64,000 nt of DNA from Hymenobacter cavernae (GTDB taxonomy: Bacteria > Bacteroidota > Bacteroidia > Cytophagales > Hymenobacteraceae): contig NZ_BMHT01000001.1 of assembly GCF_014641455.1 (NCBI RefSeq), forward strand, positions 682,001-746,000, in the 5' to 3' direction. The notes under the pieces are model-generated. The model searched no databases. It worked only from the letters and a program-made list of their open reading frames with translations, and was not told the origin of the DNA. A program made the translations under genes and the position numbers. Each line of letters starts with the position of its first letter. The first letter of the stretch is position 1. This document shows, piece by piece, positions 35,492 to 44,014 of this stretch.

Positions 35492-36167
35492 TAGTACGAT
35501 GCGCGTCGAGGCGCTCTAATTTTGTTTTTAAAATAGCCCGGGCCCGGGCAAACTGCGACTTGCTGGTGCCTTCGGAAATGCCGAGCAGCTCGCCGATTTC
35601 CTTGTGGCCGTAGCCTTCGATGGCAAACAGGTTGAACACCATGCGGTAGCGCGGCGCCAGATCCTGCACCATCGCCAGCAACTCCTCAAACGCGTAATTG
35701 GAGAGCGTAAACTCCTCATCCTGCAAATCGACCGGGTACTCACCCTCGCTCATGGCTACCAGGGGCGTGTTGCGGCGGTGCTGCCGCAGGGCCGCATTCA
35801 CCATGATGCGCCGGATCCAGAATTCCAGCGGGCACTCGCGCCGGAAGCTGCTCAGCTTCGAGAAAACCGTCACGAAGCCTTCCTGTAGCACATCTTCGGC
35901 CTCGAACGTAGTCTGGGCATAGCGCAGGCACACGGCCATCATTCGCCCGGCAAAGCGCTCGTATAGCTGCTTCTGCATGGCCCGGCTTCCGGCGAGGCAG
36001 CCCTCTATTAGTTCGGCCTCGCTGAGTGGGGATGAGGGAGTAAGCTGGCGCACGGTAGCAGACGAAGAAACGATGGATCCGGTAGCCGCAGCAGTCGGCT
36101 CGCTGTCGCGCGACAACAGCCGGCGCAGCCCGCCGATAGTGTTCAGGGCGGGTAGTGGCGCGCTCAT
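35475..36167 (-). CDS. ECF RNA polymerase sigma factor
   Basis: 230 residues from the first ATG. The first 45 residues are not conserved in sigma factors (TAAATGSIVSSSATVRQLTP), so a later start is possible. Region 2: QKQLYERFAGRMMAVCLRYA and TTFEAEDVLQEGFVTVFSKL; region 4: LAPRYRMVFNLFAIEGYGHK and EIGELLGISEGTSKSQFARA. Overlap with the downstream putative anti-sigma gene implies translational coupling and equal amounts of the pair. No other regulator lies nearby, so envelope stress is a plausible signal. Confidence 0.9.
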   Translation of the reverse strand: MSAPLPALNTIGGLRRLLSRDSEPTAAATGSIVSSSATVRQLTPSSPLSEAELIEGCLAGSRAMQKQLYERFAGRMMAVCLRYAQTTFEAEDVLQEGFVTVFSKLSSFRRECPLEFWIRRIMVNAALRQHRRNTPLVAMSEGEYPVDLQDEEFTLSNYAFEELLAMVQDLAPRYRMVFNLFAIEGYGHKEIGELLGISEGTSKSQFARARAILKTKLERLDAHRTNGTFR

Positions 36168-36484
36168 CGCAACGACCGGTGCTGCGGACCGGCTCCGTGG
36201 TTTAAGTCAGGAATGAACTGCTGGCCGGCTGGTTTTCTCCTCCGATAGTTTTGCTGCATACGCTGATCGGCTAGATAGATCAAAGTCACAAGTAAATGGC
36301 TAGGTCATTGGGCTTTGGCAGGAAGAGCCCGGCACGGCCGGGAAAGGTTGCACTGGCCACGCAGATTTTTTCCGAAGGCTTCAGTTGATGCTTACTCAAC
36401 TACTTCTTCTTTCTCACTCCAACAGCAAAGCTAGCTTCAGGCTACCACCTAGGCTTGCTCAGGCACAAAGATTTATAAAATATG
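36168..36484. other. Divergent intergenic region, sigma factor / wrbA
   Basis: About 320 bp without a gene. I see no promoter element for the sigma gene; the wrbA promoter sits at the right end (separate entry). Confidence 0.35.
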
Positions 36485-36515
36485 TTTGTACATTAAATGT
36501 ATATACATACATTTG
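36485..36515 (+). promoter_or_regulatory. wrbA promoter with an overlapping palindrome
   Basis: TTTG at 36485-36488, 19 nt, then TACATTTG at 36508-36515, an exact fit to the Bacteroidota promoter. The spacer contains the perfect palindrome ATGTATATACAT (36497-36508), within a longer TGTACATT...-type symmetric region, a likely operator overlapping the promoter. Confidence 0.75.
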
Positions 36516-36589
36516 CATCGTCATCACGGCTCAGCCATTCGTACACGGCGAGAAAGTTTCTATTTCACTTTCACCTCCAAGCTCATCCT

Positions 36590-37204
36590 ATGAAAACATT
36601 AGTGCTGTTTTACTCCACGTATGGCCACATCTACAAAATGGCGGAAGCCGTGGCAGAGGGAGCCCGACAAGTACCTAATAATGAAGTAGTAATCAAGCGC
36701 GTGCCGGAAACTCTCCCGCAAGAGGTGCTGGACAAAACCGGGGCTACCGGCGCGCAGCAGGCTTTCGCGCATATCCCAGTAGTTTCGCCCGCCGAGCTGA
36801 CGGAGTACGATGCCATTATCTTCGGCACTCCAACGCGCTACGGCAACTTGTGCGGCCAGATGCAGGCCTTTATGGACAGCACCGGCGGCTTGTGGGCGAC
36901 GGGTGCGCTGGTCGGAAAAGTAGGCAGTGTATTTGTAAGTACCGCCACTCAGCACGGAGGACAGGAAACGACCATTCGCTCCTTCCACACCGAGCTATTC
37001 CATCACGGCTTTGTAGTAGTGGGCCTGCCCTACGCATGGCAGGGCCAGATGGGCCACGAGGAAGTAACGGGCGGCACGCCTTACGGCGCCAGCACCGTAG
37101 CTGGTGGTCAGGGCGAGCGGCAACCTAGCCCCAACGAGCTGGAAGGCGCGTTCTTCCAGGGCCGTCATACCGCCGAAATTGCCAGCAAGCTAGCTGCTAA
37201 ATAG
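36590..37204 (+). CDS. wrbA: NAD(P)H:quinone oxidoreductase, WrbA type
   Basis: 204 residues from ATG 36590; an earlier in-frame ATG at 36497 lies inside the promoter and is rejected. FMN-binding flavodoxin fold: phosphate loop [18 protein letters not shown] at the N terminus, [18 protein letters not shown] in the middle, and [15 protein letters not shown], a WrbA hallmark. It reduces quinones by two electrons, avoiding radical formation. A single-gene unit with its own promoter/operator and terminator, suggesting induction by electrophilic or oxidative stress. Confidence 0.93.
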   Translation: MKTLVLFYSTYGHIYKMAEAVAEGARQVPNNEVVIKRVPETLPQEVLDKTGATGAQQAFAHIPVVSPAELTEYDAIIFGTPTRYGNLCGQMQAFMDSTGGLWATGALVGKVGSVFVSTATQHGGQETTIRSFHTELFHHGFVVVGLPYAWQGQMGHEEVTGGTPYGASTVAGGQGERQPSPNELEGAFFQGRHTAEIASKLAAK

Positions 37205-37247
37205 AGAGTTAATAGAATTTTACCTGCGCGCCTTTTGCAACCTTCGA

Positions 37248-37271
37248 CAGCCACCCCGCAACGGGTGGCTG
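37248..37271 (+). terminator. wrbA terminator hairpin
   Basis: CAGCCACCC pairs with GGGTGGCTG around CGCAAC, followed by TTGTCGTTT, 43 nt after the wrbA stop. Confidence 0.65.
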
Positions 37272-37286
37272 TTGTCGTTTAAAGGA

Positions 37287-37311
37287 GTAACGGAGCAAAA
37301 GCCGTTACTCT
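37287..37311 (-). terminator. Hairpin at the end of aroE
   Basis: GTAACGG pairs with CCGTTAC around GCAAAAG; on the minus strand it overlaps the aroE stop and is followed by CTCCTTTAAA. Weak, probably shared with the wrbA hairpin. Confidence 0.4.
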
Positions 37312-38048
37312 TTATTCCAAATCCTCCAGGCGGCTTCGGCTTGTAGGCAGAGCATTTCAAAGCCATTGAGGGTGTGGGCACCGGCTTCTAGGCCCTTGCG
37401 CAGGAACTCGGTTTCGCTGGGATTGTACACCAAGTCATAGAGGTAGTGCTGCGACGAGAGAACGGCGTACGGCAGCGCCGGGCTTTCCTCTACCCGCGGG
37501 TAGGTGCCGAGCGGCGTGGCGTTGATGATCAGGGAGTGCCCTCCTACCAGGGCCGGCGTCAGGTCGTCGTAGGTGAGGCCGCTGCCCATTGGGTTGCGCG
37601 ACACTACCCAGTAGCGAATACCTAGGTCCCGCAATGCTACTTCCACGGCTTTGGAAGCGCCGCCGGTACCCAAAATTAAAGCCGCCGCGTTTTCGCTGCG
37701 GTGCGGATAAAATCGCTCCAGCGACTCCTTGAAGCCAACATAGTCGGTATTGTGCCCAATGTAGCGGCCGTCCTCGGTTACTTCAATCACATTCACGGCG
37801 CCCACGCGAGCCGCTGAGGGCGCCACTTCACTCAGGTACGGCCATACCTGCTCCTTGTACGGAATAGTTACGTTCAAGCCCGCTAGGTTCGGGCGACTCG
37901 CCAGCAGCGCCGGTAGCTCCGCAATGGCGGGCAGCTCAAACAGCTCGTAGGAGCAGTCGGTCAGATCCAGGTTCTGAAACTTTTGGGTGAAATACGTCTG
38001 CGAAAACGAATGACCTAAGGATTTTCCAATAAGACCGAATTCTCTCAT
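37305..38048 (-). CDS. aroE: Shikimate dehydrogenase
   Basis: 247 residues. Substrate site LIGKSLGHSFSQTYF at the start and NVTIPYKE with its catalytic Lys, NTDYVGF with the catalytic Asp, NADP loop ALILGTGGASKAVEVAL, and C-terminal ETEFLRKGLEAGAHTLNGFEM of the family. It reduces 3-dehydroshikimate to shikimate with NADPH. Slightly shorter than E. coli AroE, typical for Bacteroidota. Encoded alone between two terminators. A Leu-Gly is written CTA-GGT at about 37620. Confidence 0.95.
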   Translation of the reverse strand: MREFGLIGKSLGHSFSQTYFTQKFQNLDLTDCSYELFELPAIAELPALLASRPNLAGLNVTIPYKEQVWPYLSEVAPSAARVGAVNVIEVTEDGRYIGHNTDYVGFKESLERFYPHRSENAAALILGTGGASKAVEVALRDLGIRYWVVSRNPMGSGLTYDDLTPALVGGHSLIINATPLGTYPRVEESPALPYAVLSSQHYLYDLVYNPSETEFLRKGLEAGAHTLNGFEMLCLQAEAAWRIWNKE

Positions 38049-38091
38049 ATGCTGGGGCTAGCGCCGCTAATTCTAGCTTAAAGCAACAAAA

Positions 38092-38125
38092 AAAACCGCC
38101 CCGGTCAATTACGCGGGGCGGTTTT
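38092..38125 (-). terminator. Intrinsic terminator after the DedA gene
   Basis: AAAACCGCCCC / GGGGCGGTTTT with a 12-nt loop and a long A run on the plus strand (T run when read on the minus strand). Confidence 0.85.
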
Positions 38126-38149
38126 GATGAAATTAGTATCGGGCACCGA

Positions 38150-38821
38150 CTAGGCTTCCGAAGGGCTGCTGCTCAGCTTTTGCTTCAAATACTGAAACAA
38201 TGGAGGCAATACTGAGAAAAGAATAATACCATAGATAACATAGGTAAAATTATGCTGTACCCATGGAAAATTACCCAGAAAAAAACCCGCTAAGGTCAGC
38301 GATATAACCCATAGCAAGGCGCCGAGGACACTATAGCTGATGAAATAGCTATACTTCATGGTGCCTACTCCTGCTACAAAAGGTGCAAACGTGCGCACGA
38401 TAGGGATAAAGCGAGCCATGATGATTGTCTTGCCTCCATGCTTGGCATAAAAGGCCTGCGTCTGCTCCAAATACTTGCGCTTCAGAAACTTAAAATCTTC
38501 TCGAAATACACGCGGCCCCAGATAGTCGCCGACAAAGTAGTTGAGATTGTCGCCAATAAAAGCAGCAAGAAACAGCAGTGGAATCAGGTAAAAAATGTTT
38601 AGCAACGTGCCTTCACCGGAAGGTGCAGGCTGGGCCGCTAACGTACCCGCCACGAACAGCAGTGAATCGCCGGGCAGGAATGGCAACACCACTACACCCG
38701 TTTCGGTGAAGATGATCAGGAACAGAATCAAATAAATTAGGTTGCCATACTCACCAACGAGCAACTTTAGGTGCACGTCAAGGTGCAGAATGATGTCGAG
38801 AAAATGCTTGATTAGCTCCAT
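38150..38821 (-). CDS. DedA family membrane protein
   Basis: Start chosen at the inner ATG (MELIKHFLDIILHLDVHLK); 223 residues. DedA/SNARE-associated domain with the family signature FLPGDSLLFVAGTLAA, GDNLNYFVGDYLGPRVF, and MARFIPIVRTFAPFVAGVG followed by Tyr-rich and hydrophobic helices. DedA proteins are inner-membrane lipid scramblase/transporter relatives linked to envelope homeostasis and recycling of undecaprenyl phosphate. Encoded alone. Confidence 0.93.
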   Translation of the reverse strand: MELIKHFLDIILHLDVHLKLLVGEYGNLIYLILFLIIFTETGVVVLPFLPGDSLLFVAGTLAAQPAPSGEGTLLNIFYLIPLLFLAAFIGDNLNYFVGDYLGPRVFREDFKFLKRKYLEQTQAFYAKHGGKTIIMARFIPIVRTFAPFVAGVGTMKYSYFISYSVLGALLWVISLTLAGFFLGNFPWVQHNFTYVIYGIILFSVLPPLFQYLKQKLSSSPSEA

Positions 38822-38880
38822 TGAATGAAATAAGTGAGGAAAACGAGTAGATCGTAGCCGGCAAATATCCCACAAAGAAA

Positions 38881-38908
38881 ACAGGCTGCCGGGAAAGGGC
38901 AGCCTGTT
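38881..38908 (-). terminator. Intrinsic terminator after the sugar dehydrogenase gene
   Basis: ACAGGCTGCC pairs with GGCAGCCTGT around GGGAAA, followed on the minus strand by TTTTCTTTG. Confidence 0.75.
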
Positions 38909-39023
38909 GCATCACATTAGTTTGGTTTGCTAAGGAGTTGATATGCTGACGAGTTGCTAAAGCGAAATAGATTCGTATTGACTTTTGCCAATTTCTGTGT
39001 TAGCAAATCAACTCATCAACGAA

Positions 39024-40352
39024 TCAAATAGCACTCACGCGCCACACGCGGTTGCCGGCGTCGTCGGCCACGAGCAGCGAGCCGTCGGGCAGAGCTAGCA
39101 CGCCCACCGGGCGGCCGTAGGCTTCTTTCGAGTCGCCGCCAGCCAGGAAGCCGGTCATGAAATCTTCCGGCTTGCCGGGCTTCCCGTTCTCAAAGGGCAC
39201 AAACACCACTTTGTAGCCCGAAAAAGTAGAGCGGTTCCAGGAACCATGCTGCCCCACGAAAGCGCCGTTGTGGTACTTGGCCGGGAAGGCATCTTTGGTG
39301 TAAAAAGCTAGCCCCAACGAAGCGGTGTGCGCCCCCAGGGGCACGTCGGGCACAATGGCTTTTTTCACCAGATCGGGCCGTTCGCCCTTGCGGCGCGGGT
39401 CTTCGTTCTGGCCATAATATGAGTAAGGCCAGCCGTAAAAGCCGCCTTCCTTCACGCTGGTCAGGTAGTCGGGCACCAGCTCGTCACCTAGCTCGTCACG
39501 CTCGTTCACGGCGGCCCACAACGTTTGGGTACCCGGCTGCCAATCTATCCCGACGGGGTTGCGCAAGCCGCTGGCGTAGACCTTCTCACCCGTGCCATCG
39601 GGGTTGATTTGCAGGATATCAGCGCGGCGGGCTTCGTTCACCGGGCCATGCTCCATCACGTTGCTACCTGAGCCCACCGTCACGTAGATCTTGGCATTAT
39701 CGGGGCTTGCCAGCAGGTTGCGCGTCCAGTGATTATTATAGCCGCCGCGGGGCAGATCCAGAATCTGCTTGCCGTGGCCCGTGATTTTCGTTTGGCCCGG
39801 CTGATAGGGAAAGCGCATGACGCCATCCGTATTGGCTACATAAAAATTATTGCCGATTGCCAGCATTCCGAGCGGCTGATCTAGGTGCGCCAGGAAGGTT
39901 TCGCGCACATCAGGCTTGCCGTCTTTGTTCGTGTCGCGGAACAGCGTGATGCGGTCGGCGCTGGTGGCCCTCGAAGCCTTCGACGGGTCCAGCTTCAGCG
40001 TCACAATGGTTTCCTTAACGGCCGTAGTCGGTACCGTATTGGCTTCGGCCACCAGCACGTCGCCGTTCGGCAGCACGTACATCCAGCGCGGGCTGTCCAG
40101 GTCGCGGGCGTACTCTTCTACTTTAAAACCGGCAGGCACAACCGGCGTTTTGCCAGCCGGCCAATCCACAATTTTGACGCGGTTCGTTACCGACTTTGTT
40201 TCGTAGGGCACCGGCAGATGCACGGCCTGCGCATCGGGGGTTTCAATGGTTTTGGCGGGGTTGGTAGCCGCCGCTTCTTCTTTTTCCTTTTTGGAAGGAC
40301 CGCTACAAGCAGCCAGAAGTAGGAAAGCGCAATAAGAGAAAGTCCGTTTCAT
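39024..40352 (-). CDS. PQQ-dependent sugar dehydrogenase-like lipoprotein (GSDH)
   Basis: Start chosen at MKRTFSYCAFLLLAACSGPS, a lipoprotein signal with lipobox LAAC; 442 residues. Six-bladed beta-propeller of the glucose/sorbosone dehydrogenase family: SPRWMYVLPNGDVLVAEAN, LDQPLGMLAIGNNFYVANT, GLRNPVGIDWQPGTQTLWA, VNERDELGDELVPDYLTSV, and HTASLGLAFYTKD. Such enzymes oxidise aldose sugars in the periplasm with PQQ; PQQ binding here is inferred, and several residues of classic soluble glucose dehydrogenase cannot be checked by eye. Confidence 0.85.
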   Translation of the reverse strand: MKRTFSYCAFLLLAACSGPSKKEKEEAAATNPAKTIETPDAQAVHLPVPYETKSVTNRVKIVDWPAGKTPVVPAGFKVEEYARDLDSPRWMYVLPNGDVLVAEANTVPTTAVKETIVTLKLDPSKASRATSADRITLFRDTNKDGKPDVRETFLAHLDQPLGMLAIGNNFYVANTDGVMRFPYQPGQTKITGHGKQILDLPRGGYNNHWTRNLLASPDNAKIYVTVGSGSNVMEHGPVNEARRADILQINPDGTGEKVYASGLRNPVGIDWQPGTQTLWAAVNERDELGDELVPDYLTSVKEGGFYGWPYSYYGQNEDPRRKGERPDLVKKAIVPDVPLGAHTASLGLAFYTKDAFPAKYHNGAFVGQHGSWNRSTFSGYKVVFVPFENGKPGKPEDFMTGFLAGGDSKEAYGRPVGVLALPDGSLLVADDAGNRVWRVSAI

Positions 40353-40460
40353 AGTCAGGAAAAGCAGCAAATTGATGAGCTGCTTTGCTGCTGTACGGAC
40401 TTGATTATGGTTAAGTTAGGCCGTTGCCAGATTACGCAACTGCTTGAGCACACACAAACA

Positions 40461-40502
40461 GACGTCCTGCCGCTCAGAGAGATATCCGAGCAACAGGACG
40501 TC
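40461..40502 (-). terminator. Terminator hairpin after the secreted protein gene
   Basis: GACGTCCTG pairs with CAGGACGTC around an internally paired loop; on the minus strand it follows the stop at 40528 but lacks a strong T run. Confidence 0.5.
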
Positions 40503-40527
40503 AGAATTAGATACGCTTACCTAGGTT

Positions 40528-41274
40528 TTAGAGCTTCACAATGCGCTTCATTACCTGCGTTTCGTTCTGCTGAAGCATGTACACGCCCGCGGGCAGATCC
40601 CGCACCGAAACTTCGCCTTCGGTGAGCTTCTTCACGGCCTTACCCGTTGCGTTGTAGAGCGTGTACGTACCGGACTTAGCAGCCTCGATATGTAGTACAT
40701 CCTGCACCGGATTGGGGTAAGCTGCCAGCGCAACTTTTGCCTCAATGTTTTTGCTAACCGGCAGCACGGTGGTCGAGTTGACGGACAACGTATACGAGCT
40801 GCACGTAGAGGTTGCTGTTACGCCGCTTACTACCAATACCACGGTTTGGCCAGGTGTCAGATTGATTCCCATTGGCGTCGAAGTTGCTCCTACCGGGCTG
40901 CTGCCCATATCACCCTTGTAGTTGGTAGCCAGGTTGGTAGGCACGAAGCTGGTTGTGTAAGCCGAGCCAAAGATGAGGGCGTTAGTCGTGCTTTCCGAGC
41001 AGGCCGATGTGAGCGTAACCGTAACGCACGACGTAGTAGTCGTGCTGGCGTTTCTGATCGTGTATGTGTCGTAGTGGACACCCGTAGAGCCCGCCGATGT
41101 GCCTGGATAGGCCTTGTTTGTGCCACAAGCAGAAGGCACAGCGTCGCGAAACAGCCGGTCACCCGGAATAGCGGGGTCGGTGAGCATCAGTGCGCCGGTG
41201 AACGTCTGCGTAAACTGCGCATACGCTGGCAGGCCAAGCAGTGAAATTCCTAGGGAGAGTAGCAAGTGCTTCAT
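40528..41274 (-). CDS. Secreted protein with type IX secretion sorting domain
   Basis: 248 residues. Signal peptide MKHLLLSLGISLLGLPAYA, a mature domain rich in Thr/Ser with paired cysteines (about 20-165, no known fold recognised), then a C-terminal sorting domain (KVALAAYPNPVQDVLHIEA, LYNATGKAVKKLTEG, LPAGVYMLQ, MKRIVKL). The sorting domain targets it for type IX secretion and surface anchoring. Unlike the decayed cargo at 10649 its frame is intact. Confidence 0.85.
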   Translation of the reverse strand: MKHLLLSLGISLLGLPAYAQFTQTFTGALMLTDPAIPGDRLFRDAVPSACGTNKAYPGTSAGSTGVHYDTYTIRNASTTTTSCVTVTLTSACSESTTNALIFGSAYTTSFVPTNLATNYKGDMGSSPVGATSTPMGINLTPGQTVVLVVSGVTATSTCSSYTLSVNSTTVLPVSKNIEAKVALAAYPNPVQDVLHIEAAKSGTYTLYNATGKAVKKLTEGEVSVRDLPAGVYMLQQNETQVMKRIVKL

Positions 41275-41420
41275 ACTAATAGAGTTAGGTGATGGTCTGA
41301 ACAGAATAAACGTACGAAATAGTCTTTATAAAGTATATCTGTTTTTAAAATTTAGCAGGATTTATTGTAAATATTCCATTGATCATTGTTTTTTCCTATT
41401 GTCTGCCTAGCTCAAGCACA

Positions 41421-41460
41421 AACAAAAAGAGCTACTGCTGGCGCAGTAGCTCTTTTTGTT
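41421..41460 (-). terminator. Intrinsic terminator after the phosphosulfolactate synthase gene
   Basis: AACAAAAAGAGCTACTGC and GCAGTAGCTCTTTTTGTT are exact reverse complements with a 4-nt loop; symmetric, so it can serve both strands. Confidence 0.9.
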
Positions 41461-41480
41461 TTATTCTGATGAAGATCCTC

Positions 41481-42311
41481 TTACCCGCGGGGCATCGAAG
41501 TACCGGGTTTGCCGGTAGGCTTGGCAGGCTTGAACATCTCATCCACGTTGTCCATGTCCAGGAAGTGCGTGAACGTGTCGCCGCGCAGGCCCAGACGGAT
41601 AGTTTCCAGGCTTACCACTTCATTGGGCGCAATGTTACCTAGGTTTACGTTGGCCCCTAGCAGCTTAATAAACCACACTTGCTGCGCTTTTTGCGGGGCT
41701 TCCCACAGGATTTTCTCCACCGGCACCTTGGTCAGAATTTCTTCCACGAGGCCCGAGCGCACCTCACCGGTGCTCCGGAACAAGCCAACGTTGCCGGCCT
41801 CACGGGCCTCCCCGATTACCTTGATGGCCCCGGCTTCCAGCTCAGTCTGCATCTGCGAAATCCACTTGTAGGGTGGGATGATCTTTTCCGCATCTTTCGA
41901 GCCTACCTCCGACAACACCTTCACCTCCTTCGACAAGGTCCGGATGTACTCCAGTTTCTGGTCGTGGTTCAGGTCCAGCGAGCCATCCGATACTTCCGCG
42001 TACTCCATTCCAAATTCGGAAAGCAGCCGCCGATAGTCGTCGAACTGGTTCCGGATGATGAACGCCTCGAACAACGTGCCGCCGAAGTACACGGGTACGC
42101 CAGCTGCCTTGTACACTTCCAGCTTGCGCTTCAGATTAGGCGTTACGTAGGAGGTAGCCCAACCTAGCTTTACGATATCAGCGTAGGGTGCGCCTACTTC
42201 CAGAAAATCTTCGGTTTCACGGATGCTTAAGCCCTTGTCCATCACCATCGTATAGCCCTGTTCGCGGGGCTTGCTGGTACGTTCGGGCAGGTCGTTGAGG
42301 TGATAATTCAT
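41481..42311 (-). CDS. Phosphosulfolactate synthase (ComA-like)
   Basis: Start chosen at MNYHLNDLPERTSKPREQG (276 residues); the longer frame adds 116 unrelated residues. Motifs of the ComA/PSL synthase family: GYTMVMDKGLSIRETEDFL, KLGWATSYVTPNLKRKLEV, PVYFGGTLFEAFIIRNQFD, VIGEAREAGNVGLF and ILWEAPQKAQQVWFIKLLG. The enzyme adds sulfite to phosphoenolpyruvate. It is the first step of coenzyme M synthesis in methanogens; in Bacteroidota the product may feed sulfonates such as sulfolactate, which is an inference. No other pathway gene is nearby. Confidence 0.9.
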   Translation of the reverse strand: MNYHLNDLPERTSKPREQGYTMVMDKGLSIRETEDFLEVGAPYADIVKLGWATSYVTPNLKRKLEVYKAAGVPVYFGGTLFEAFIIRNQFDDYRRLLSEFGMEYAEVSDGSLDLNHDQKLEYIRTLSKEVKVLSEVGSKDAEKIIPPYKWISQMQTELEAGAIKVIGEAREAGNVGLFRSTGEVRSGLVEEILTKVPVEKILWEAPQKAQQVWFIKLLGANVNLGNIAPNEVVSLETIRLGLRGDTFTHFLDMDNVDEMFKPAKPTGKPGTSMPRG

Positions 42312-42406
42312 ACGTGGGGTGTTAGGTACTGAGAGGCTTGGTTCTTGAATTGATCGAATGCCAGACCCAAAAGTACGCCCGAATTTTATAACCGCTCGAA
42401 AAGTAG

Positions 42407-42476
42407 CTTGGGGTCGTGGGAACCTAGGTGCCGCTCTGCACGCAAGCAGAACGAACCAGCTTCCCACGACCCCAAG
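42407..42476 (-). terminator. 16-bp inverted repeat after the TPR gene
   Basis: CTTGGGGTCGTGGGAA (42407-42422) pairs exactly with TTCCCACGACCCCAAG (42461-42476). The loop contains an AACCTAGGTG motif copy. On the minus strand it follows the TPR stop at 42497 by 20 nt; there is no T run, so it may be a repeat element acting as an mRNA end. Confidence 0.75.
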
Positions 42477-42496
42477 TAGCGAAGGCCCTGAAATTC

Positions 42497-43900
42497 TTAC
42501 TTGCGATATTGCTCGATAAGCCGCGTTAGCGCACGTTGCGACTCTAGCTCCGGGAAGTACTCGAATAGTAGCCGGTGCTTGCTGAAGTCCAGCGTCAGAG
42601 CGTTTTCCAGGTAGTAGTACGCCTCCCGGTAACGGCCCGCTGCCAGCAGATACGCGCACAAGCGGTAGTATAGCTCAGCCTCATTCGGCTGCACTTCTAC
42701 CGCGTTACGCATCAAATCAATAGCGCCATCGTAGTTGCCCTGCTCGTAGAGAATAATGCTCCAGTTGAGCCAGACATCCTTGTTATCGGGGGCTACCTGG
42801 GCGGCGCGCTCGTAGCATTCCAGCGAGCTTACCACGTTGCCCACTTGGTACTCGGCGGCGGCCAGGGCCAGCCAGTATTCCAGGCTTTCTTCGTACAGCG
42901 TAACGGCTTTGCGGAAGAAGTGAATGGCTTCAAACCAACGCTCCTGCGCATTCAGGATAACGCCAATTCCGAACCAAGCCTCGTCCAGCGTAGCATCTAT
43001 GTCGATGGCTCGCTGGTAGTTACGGCGCGACTGATTCCAGTCACCTAGCTTTTCGTAGCACTCCCCGATGTTGCAGAATGCTTCGGCCGTTGGGTGCTTC
43101 TCGTCGTAGCTGAGGTGAAATTCCTTGATGGCTTCCTCGTACTTTTCCTGGCTCACGTAGGTGCTCGCCAGAAAAGCATGCGCATCGTAGAACTTGGCGT
43201 CGATCAGAATAGCGTACTCAAAGGCCGCAACGGCATCGTCGTACTTTTCCAGCCGATAATACGCCTGACCTAGGTTGTACCAGGCCGGCGCCGAATACGG
43301 ATCGTCGTCGGTGAAGCGCTTGAAGAAATCGATGTTCTGCTCCAGCCGTCCCGAAACTTCCAGGCAGTAGAGCAGCTCATTCACGGCCACTTCGTTTTCG
43401 GCGTTCAGGCGCAGGCTCATTTTATAATATTTGGCAGCGCTCTTATACTTCTGCCAACTTTGGTAAGCCAGACCTAGGTTGAAGTAAATATCGTCACGGT
43501 CGGGCGAGTGGGCGGCCGCATCCAGAAAGAATGCCACTGCTTTCTCGAATTCCCCGCGCTGCGTGGCAATAATGCCCCGCGTAACGGCCACATCCGGGTT
43601 CGTGGGGTCGAGGTGGGCCACGTCCTCAATCTGCTGAGCAGCGGCCGTATACTCTCCTTTCATCGCCAGCACCTGCGAGCGGTCGATGAGTAGCTCGGTG
43701 CTGAACGGGTACTGCGCAATAGCGGCTTCACAAGCTTGTAAGGCCTTTTCGTACTGCGTATTAGTGGTATAGTGGTCGATGATGTTTTCAAAATCGGCCA
43801 GATCAAAAAACACGGTTTCGTTGCTGGCAACCATGCGTTCAAAACGGCGCACGCTATTCAGCACCTCGTCCCGATCCTCAAAATTGTCGTTCATTCTCAT
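42497..43900 (-). CDS. Tetratricopeptide-repeat protein
   Basis: 467 residues, almost entirely TPR helices: at least ten 34-residue units can be recognised (AYTAAAQQIEDVAHLDPTN, DDIYFNLGLAYQSWQKYKS, PAWYNLGQAYYRLEKYDDA, ALAAAEYQVGNVVSSLECY and others). No signal peptide, so probably cytosolic, and no enzymatic domain. TPR arrays are protein-binding scaffolds; the partner is unknown. Conserved proteins of this build are common in Bacteroidota. Confidence 0.9.
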   Translation of the reverse strand: MRMNDNFEDRDEVLNSVRRFERMVASNETVFFDLADFENIIDHYTTNTQYEKALQACEAAIAQYPFSTELLIDRSQVLAMKGEYTAAAQQIEDVAHLDPTNPDVAVTRGIIATQRGEFEKAVAFFLDAAAHSPDRDDIYFNLGLAYQSWQKYKSAAKYYKMSLRLNAENEVAVNELLYCLEVSGRLEQNIDFFKRFTDDDPYSAPAWYNLGQAYYRLEKYDDAVAAFEYAILIDAKFYDAHAFLASTYVSQEKYEEAIKEFHLSYDEKHPTAEAFCNIGECYEKLGDWNQSRRNYQRAIDIDATLDEAWFGIGVILNAQERWFEAIHFFRKAVTLYEESLEYWLALAAAEYQVGNVVSSLECYERAAQVAPDNKDVWLNWSIILYEQGNYDGAIDLMRNAVEVQPNEAELYYRLCAYLLAAGRYREAYYYLENALTLDFSKHRLLFEYFPELESQRALTRLIEQYRK

Positions 43901-44014
43901 TCGGCTACAATCAGCGCAAGGCCGCCAAAACGGCAGGCATCACGGGTGTTATCAAGCGTACTTCTAATATTATAGAAGTACGGCCTAAGATACAACAACC
44001 GAACCGGAGCATCA

